The notes below the pieces were generated by a model, which was not told the origin of the DNA, did not search any database, and was given only the letters and a program-made list of their open reading frames with translations. A stretch of DNA of 9,212 bases, from NCBI GenBank assembly GCA_903932565.1, contig CAIZGQ010000883.1:1-9212 (forward strand), given 5' to 3'. The first letter of the stretch is position 1. Every line of letters begins with the position of its first letter. Shown here in pieces: positions 5,306-9,212 of this stretch. The DNA is from an uncultured Hyphomicrobiales bacterium (GTDB taxonomy: Bacteria > Pseudomonadota > Alphaproteobacteria > Rhizobiales > Beijerinckiaceae). The position numbers and the translations under genes were made by a program.

Positions 5306-6079
5306 ATGTCTTCTTCAAAGCCCTCATCTTCGTTTTCCAGCACCATGTCTTTGACCACGCAAGCTGCGGCTGGTGACGTCGCTGATGGCGATATGGACTA
5401 TGATCTGGTTGACGAGGCGGCATTCTTTGGGCGCCGCAAAGGCAAGAGGCTCCGCGCCTATCAGGCGGGTCTCATCGAAACGCTGCTGCCGAAACTCGCC
5501 GTCGATGTGTCGAAGGCGATTGATCCTGCGAGCCTGTTTTCCAAGACGCCTGCACGTCTTGTTCTCGAAATCGGCTTTGGCGGTGGCGAACATCTGGTCA
5601 CAGAGGCGCTCCGCGACAAAGACACTGGCTTCATCGGCTGCGAACCGTTTGTGAACGGCATGGCGAAGGCGCTGGCTTGCATCGCCGACGACGACATTGG
5701 CAACATCCGCCTGCACATGGGTGATGCCACAGATCTCATCAACCGCCTGCCGGATGCCTGCCTCGACCAGGTGTATTTGCTGTACCCGGACCCGTGGCCA
5801 AAGCGGCGGCAGCGCAAGCGGCGCTTCGTGTCTGACGCGATGGTGGAAAAGCTCGCGCGTGTGTTGAAGCCTGGTGGCGAATTCCGCTTTGCAACCGACA
5901 TCGACGACTATTCCGGCTGGACGCTGGTTCGCGTGATGCGCTCGGCGCATTTCAACTGGCCCGCGCGTCAATCCTCGGACTGGCTCAATCCGTGGGCGGG
6001 TTGGCGGAGCACACGCTATGAACAAAAGGCACAACGCGAAGGACGTCCCTCCGTTTACCTGACATTCCTGCGGAGCTGA
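5306..6079 (+). CDS. trmB: tRNA (guanosine(46)-N7)-methyltransferase
   Basis: A 257-residue SAM-dependent methyltransferase of the TrmB family, which methylates N7 of G46 in the tRNA variable loop. Seen in order: RRKGKRLR (43-50), SAM-binding motif EIGFGGGEHL (88-97), CEPF (112-115), MGDATDL (138-144), the TrmB signature YPDPWPKRRQRKRRF (160-174), ATDIDDY (196-202) and the C-terminal TRYEQKAQREGRPSVY (237-251). All expected motifs are intact. About 35 residues precede the conserved FFGRRKG block, first Ser-rich (MSSSKPSSSFSST) then acidic, somewhat longer than I expect for TrmB. ATG 5306 is taken because TAGG lies 8 nt upstream, but ATG 5345 or 5393 would also give a complete enzyme. It lies 104 bp after metK, which supplies its methyl donor, and 102 bp before the MFS gene. 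Confidence 0.95.
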   Translation: MSSSKPSSSFSSTMSLTTQAAAGDVADGDMDYDLVDEAAFFGRRKGKRLRAYQAGLIETLLPKLAVDVSKAIDPASLFSKTPARLVLEIGFGGGEHLVTEALRDKDTGFIGCEPFVNGMAKALACIADDDIGNIRLHMGDATDLINRLPDACLDQVYLLYPDPWPKRRQRKRRFVSDAMVEKLARVLKPGGEFRFATDIDDYSGWTLVRVMRSAHFNWPARQSSDWLNPWAGWRSTRYEQKAQREGRPSVYLTFLRS

Positions 6080-6132
6080 AGATTTCGGGACTGCCTCAAT
6101 CTGGTCAGACAGATCACGTTTTGATCAGCTAG

Positions 6133-6165
6133 CCGCGTGGGTGCTTGACCCGCACCCTGTCGCGG
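6133..6165 (+). other. Hairpin before the MFS transporter gene
   Basis: CCGCG (6133-6137) pairs with CGCGG (6161-6165) and, inside a 1x3 internal loop, GGGTGC (6139-6144) pairs with GCACCC (6152-6157) around a 7-nt loop, giving 11 base pairs. No U-tract follows. It ends 4 nt before ATG 6170, leaving no room for a ribosome binding site there, which supports ATG 6182. It could attenuate trmB read-through or affect translation of the transporter. A smaller stem, GATCA/TGATC, lies just upstream (6112-6126). Confidence 0.55.
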
Positions 6166-6181
6166 TTCCATGGAAAGCGTC

Positions 6182-7408
6182 ATGACAGACATCAGCATGG
6201 ATTTGCCGCGTCGGGATGCTCGGATCATTGGCGTCGTGTGCGGCGCGCATTTCACCAGCCATTTCTTTCAATTGGTGCTGCCGCCCCTGTTTCCCTTGAT
6301 GCAAGCATCACTCGGGCTGTCGTTCACGGAACTCGGCCTGATGGTGTCGCTGTTCTTTGCAGCCTCGGGCCTGGCGCAAGTCGGCGCGGGCTTTGCCGTG
6401 GATCGCTTTGGACCGCACGTCGTGCTGCCCGCTGGTGTGGCGCTTCTGTCGGGCGGCGTGCTGCTGATCGGCCTTGCGCCCTATTACAGCTTGATGCTTG
6501 TCGTTGCCTTCGTCGCGGGGCTTGGCAACAGCGTGTATCACCCGGCGGACTTTGCCGTGCTCACAACCCGTGTTTCACCGGGTCGTCGCGCACGCGCCTT
6601 CTCCATCCACTCGGTCACCGGCACGCTCGGCTGGGCTGCGGCGCCCGTCACCGTCGGCGCACTGGCGACCCTCTTTGGTTGGCGCTCGGCGCTCGTTGTT
6701 GCTGGCGTCGGCGGCTTGATTGCAGCGGCACTGATCGTCATGGACCGCGGCGACTTCACCCTGCCCGGCCCCGCGCATCACAAGGACGACAACCAGATCA
6801 AGCCGAGTTTCGTTGAGCTTTTGACGAACCCCGCCATTGTCATGGCGTTCTTGTTCTTCATGCTGATGACCATCGCGCTCGGCACAATGCAGAGCTACAT
6901 GCCGACACTCTTGCCGCGCGTCCAATCGGTCAGCTTTGGCTTTGCGACATGGGTCACCACGCTTTATTTGATCGCCAACGCGCTGGGGGCTTTGTCGGGC
7001 GGCTTTGTGGCTGACATGACCAAGCGCCATGACCTCATCATGGCGTTCAATCTCGCCATTGCGATCATGCTGTTCCTGCTGCTCGGCTTTGTCGCGATGC
7101 CCGACGCCCTGATCCTGCTTGTGTCGGCGGCCAACGGATTCCTGATCGGCATGACGATTCCCGCCCGTGACATGCTGGTACAGGCTGCAACGCCGCCCGG
7201 CTCCACCGGCCGGGTGTTTGGCTTTGTTTACTCCGGGCTCGATCTTGGCGCACTGGTCGTGCCGCTGGCAGTCGGCATCCTCCTTGATCACGGCATGAAC
7301 CACGGCCCGTTTGTCCTCGCCGCTGTGGCACTGGCCATTACGATTTTAAGTGCAGCACTGGTGGGTCGAAGAAAAGCCCCTGTGCTGGAAGCGCAATTTG
7401 GCGAATGA
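6182..7408 (+). CDS. Major facilitator superfamily transporter
   Basis: A 408-residue integral inner-membrane protein with about 12 hydrophobic segments in two halves. MFS motif A, GxxxDRxG, is present after the second segment (GFAVDRFG, 70-77), with a weaker counterpart in the second half (GGFVADMTKR, 273-282). The central cytoplasmic loop is at about 188-215 (MDRGDF ... HHKDDNQIKPS). The segment GLGNSVYHPADFAVL (113-127) resembles Fsr (fosmidomycin-resistance) and related drug or sugar efflux proteins, but the substrate cannot be read from sequence. Met residues cluster in the seventh segment region (MLM 227-229, MQSYM 236-240). ATG 6182 is chosen because GGAAAG sits 4 nt upstream and a hairpin blocks the site before ATG 6170, which would add four residues. 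A sco gene follows 25 bp downstream, so the two are probably one transcript. Confidence 0.88.
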   Translation: MTDISMDLPRRDARIIGVVCGAHFTSHFFQLVLPPLFPLMQASLGLSFTELGLMVSLFFAASGLAQVGAGFAVDRFGPHVVLPAGVALLSGGVLLIGLAPYYSLMLVVAFVAGLGNSVYHPADFAVLTTRVSPGRRARAFSIHSVTGTLGWAAAPVTVGALATLFGWRSALVVAGVGGLIAAALIVMDRGDFTLPGPAHHKDDNQIKPSFVELLTNPAIVMAFLFFMLMTIALGTMQSYMPTLLPRVQSVSFGFATWVTTLYLIANALGALSGGFVADMTKRHDLIMAFNLAIAIMLFLLLGFVAMPDALILLVSAANGFLIGMTIPARDMLVQAATPPGSTGRVFGFVYSGLDLGALVVPLAVGILLDHGMNHGPFVLAAVALAITILSAALVGRRKAPVLEAQFGE

Positions 7409-7433
7409 TTGCAACACGAACCAAGGCTCGTCC

Positions 7434-8024
7434 ATGAATCGCTCGGCACGTTTCGTCCTGTCTGCGCTGATCGTCCTGCTGGGCGCAGCCCTCGTGTTGG
7501 GTGCGGTGCTGCTGACGCCAAAGCAAAATCCCAATGGGACGTCCTCCGGCATTCCCCTGATCGGTGGGCCCTTCAAACTCACCGCGCAGGACGGCCGTGT
7601 TGTCACCGACGCCGATTTCAAAGGCGCACCGATGCTGGTGTTCTTTGGATATACCCATTGCCCGGATGTGTGCCCGACAACGCTGTTTGATATCTCGCAG
7701 GTGCTCGCCAAACTGCCGAATGCAAAAGTTGCAGCGCTCTTCATTACGCTGGATCCCGAGCGCGACACGCCTGCGATGATGAAGGAATATCTGTCAAACT
7801 TTGACCCACGGATTACGGGCCTGTCTGGAGATCGGGCGGCACTTGATCCCGTGCTCAAGGCCTACCGCGTGTATTCTCGAAAAGTCGCTGGTACAGGCGC
7901 CGATTATACAATGGACCATTCGGCCATCGTCTATCTCATGGACAAGCAAGGTCAGTTTGTCGCCGCCTTCAATCTGGATCGGAAGCCTGAAGACTCCGCC
8001 GAGCAATTGAAGTCGTATCTTTGA
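7434..8024 (+). CDS. SCO1/SenC family copper chaperone
   Basis: A 196-residue membrane-anchored thioredoxin-fold protein of the SCO1/SenC/PrrC family. These bind copper through a CxxxC motif and a distal His, and help assemble the CuA centre of cytochrome c oxidase on the periplasmic side. Visible features: an N-terminal transmembrane anchor (about 7-27), GGPFKLTAQDG (44-54), FFGYTHCPDVCPTTL with Cys76 and Cys80 (70-84), ITLDPERDTP (104-113) and the metal-ligand His162 in YTMDHSAIVYL (158-168). All three ligands are intact and length is typical. The start at ATG 7434 is preceded by AAGG 9 nt upstream. It is the second gene of a likely pair with the MFS transporter, and its stop is only 3 bp from the stop of the convergent symporter gene. 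No oxidase or cta gene is in the window, so its partner is unknown. Confidence 0.95.
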   Translation: MNRSARFVLSALIVLLGAALVLGAVLLTPKQNPNGTSSGIPLIGGPFKLTAQDGRVVTDADFKGAPMLVFFGYTHCPDVCPTTLFDISQVLAKLPNAKVAALFITLDPERDTPAMMKEYLSNFDPRITGLSGDRAALDPVLKAYRVYSRKVAGTGADYTMDHSAIVYLMDKQGQFVAAFNLDRKPEDSAEQLKSYL

Positions 8025-8027
8025 CCC

Positions 8028-9212
8028 TTACGTCGCCTTATCGGGATTGAGCACATCAGCCTGTCCATGGAGCAGGCGCGTCACGAAAATTCCGCCCGGA
8101 CTTGTTGGATCTTTTGCACGCAGGAAGCTTGTCGCAATTCCAACCGCAAGACCAAGCGCGCAGCCAGCACCCGCTGCCATCGCCAATTGCACGATTTGCG
8201 GCTGCGGACTGCCAAACATGATGACGGCTTCCGCCGTTGCCAGGCTGACAAGCAACGCCAGCGTCGCATCAATTCCGGTCGCGCGCGGCCAGAGTGTCAA
8301 AACCAGAAGCGGCACGAAGGTTGCGGCCGAAAACGCAATCGCAAGGCCGATCAACGTTCGCGCATCCGCCGCATGTCCATAAAGCAGCGCCCCCATCGCA
8401 ATGATCGTGATGATCTGAACACCGCGCGTTGCTGCCAGCCGGTGGCTTGTGAGCGCGCTCGCATCGCGGACGCGGTACAGCGCATCATGACCGATTGCCA
8501 CCGCGATGCACTGGATGGACGAGGCCGTCAGCACCAGTGAGACGGCGATCACGCCGGCTGCAACAAGGCCCGACAGCGCGACACCGAAGCCGCGCAACAT
8601 TGGCGCGGCCAGCATCAGAAAATCACCCGTTGTCGAAATATCTGCCGGTCGTATTTGCCCTTTAAATCCAGCCAATGCAGCACAGGCCGCGCGCGCCGCC
8701 GCAGGATCAGCCACCGCCTTGCCGCAGATGGCAATCAGCCCGCGCCCGCTCGATTGATAAATGAAACCTGGGAGCGATTCGGGTCGCAGACCTTCCAGAC
8801 TTGTGCCCAGCGCCAGCGTCGATACGGCGACTGTCGCGCCAATGAGCACAGCAATGACCACCACCCAAACGATTGACGCCACACCCGCGCGCTGGGCTGA
8901 CCCAAGGCGCGAGCAGCCAATGGCTGGTGCGAGCAACGGCGCCAGTGCACTGACGCCCAGTGCGATGACGCCAATCACCAGCCAGTGCACCGGGTCGGAC
9001 AGGGTCACCGGATGACCGGTCCAGCCTGCGATGCGCGACACCGCCTCCGACCAGGCCGGGGCATCGCCGAAAACGGGTGCCGGCAGTGGCGTCCCTGCAA
9101 ACATCATCAGCACCAGCGGCATGGCAAAGCCTGCAATCAGCAGGCCGGCCGCCCCGGCACCGGACCAGACGACGCCGCCCGTTCCACCGGGCAGGATCAT
9201 GGCCGCAATGAC
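8028..9212 (-). CDS. Sodium:solute symporter family protein, C-terminal part (start outside window)
   Basis: The visible 394 residues are a strongly hydrophobic protein with many membrane segments. From about the middle on they resemble the C-terminal half of the SSS family (ActP/cation-acetate symporter-like): a segment ending in IAVAIGHDALYR, where family members often have a (S/G)HDLY motif, then a charged loop, a segment, LIGLAIAFSAATFVPLLVLTLWPRATGIDA, and further segments. Substrate is unknown. The frame is open to the window edge (VIAAMILPGG) without a sign of a signal or start there. SSS proteins are usually 500-600 residues, so I treat it as partial and not as starting at the ATG at 9200. 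An extra loop of about 55 residues (FIYQSSGRGLIAICGK ... ISTTGDF) with two or three Cys separates two segments and is not something I recognise. It is convergent with the sco gene, 3 bp away. Confidence 0.75.
   Translation of the reverse strand, partial: VIAAMILPGGTGGVVWSGAGAAGLLIAGFAMPLVLMMFAGTPLPAPVFGDAPAWSEAVSRIAGWTGHPVTLSDPVHWLVIGVIALGVSALAPLLAPAIGCSRLGSAQRAGVASIVWVVVIAVLIGATVAVSTLALGTSLEGLRPESLPGFIYQSSGRGLIAICGKAVADPAAARAACAALAGFKGQIRPADISTTGDFLMLAAPMLRGFGVALSGLVAAGVIAVSLVLTASSIQCIAVAIGHDALYRVRDASALTSHRLAATRGVQIITIIAMGALLYGHAADARTLIGLAIAFSAATFVPLLVLTLWPRATGIDATLALLVSLATAEAVIMFGSPQPQIVQLAMAAGAGCALGLAVGIATSFLRAKDPTSPGGIFVTRLLHGQADVLNPDKAT

Noticed and set aside
6575..7303. Minus-strand open frame of 242 codons inside the MFS gene
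   Set aside because: The translation is dominated by His, Gln, Arg, Asp and Glu with no motif, the expected complement of hydrophobic codons in a membrane protein gene.
1..9212. Mobile elements, CRISPR arrays, toxin-antitoxin or defence genes, tRNA or rRNA
   Set aside because: I found no transposase or integrase motifs, no regularly spaced repeats, no tRNA-like cloverleaf and no small paired gene cassette. All major open frames belong to housekeeping, transport or envelope families.

Overview
The window looks like chromosomal, housekeeping-type DNA from a fairly GC-rich alphaproteobacterium, most likely of the order Hyphomicrobiales (Rhizobiales). The order-level call is inference. It rests on the metK-trmB pairing, an alphaproteobacterial-type inositol monophosphatase N-terminus, a small Gly/Ala/Tyr-rich exported protein with a Cys-containing tail, and a YafK-type L,D-transpeptidase beside accA. 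I see no mobile element, CRISPR array, tRNA, rRNA or phage gene.

Layout, left to right. (1) The C-terminal end of accA (+, fatty-acid synthesis), cut by the window edge. (2) A lipoprotein of the YafK L,D-transpeptidase family (+) with a long Pro/Ala-rich tail. (3) A hairpin with a U-tract only on the minus strand, terminating a small exported minus-strand protein that converges on gene 2. (4) A 270-bp divergent intergenic region holding an imperfect direct repeat, then an inositol monophosphatase family gene (+). (5) A structured 165-bp leader followed by metK (+, S-adenosylmethionine synthase, GTG start with a strong ribosome binding site). (6) trmB (+, tRNA m7G46 methyltransferase), separated from metK by two hairpins. 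(7) An MFS transporter (+) and a Sco1/SenC copper chaperone (+), 25 bp apart and probably co-transcribed. (8) The C-terminal half of a sodium:solute symporter family protein (-), whose stop codon lies 3 bp from that of the sco gene and which runs off the right edge.

Functionally the genes are a mixed set. MetK makes the SAM that TrmB consumes, so these two are a sensible pair. The YafK-like lipoprotein and the small exported protein are both cell-envelope genes. Sco points to assembly of the CuA centre of cytochrome oxidase, although no oxidase gene is in view.

No complete undescribed multi-gene system is visible. The best candidate for something new is the metK leader at 3846-4010. It has a perfect 16-bp AT-rich palindrome, a set of mutually exclusive short helices, and a 10-bp hairpin ending 5 nt before the Shine-Dalgarno sequence. 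I do not recognise it as any SAM riboswitch class I know. Secondary items are the YafK tail with its embedded aromatic motif, a tandem in-frame duplication inside a signal peptide, and an MFS-Sco pair with Met- and His-containing motifs that faintly recall copper importers.
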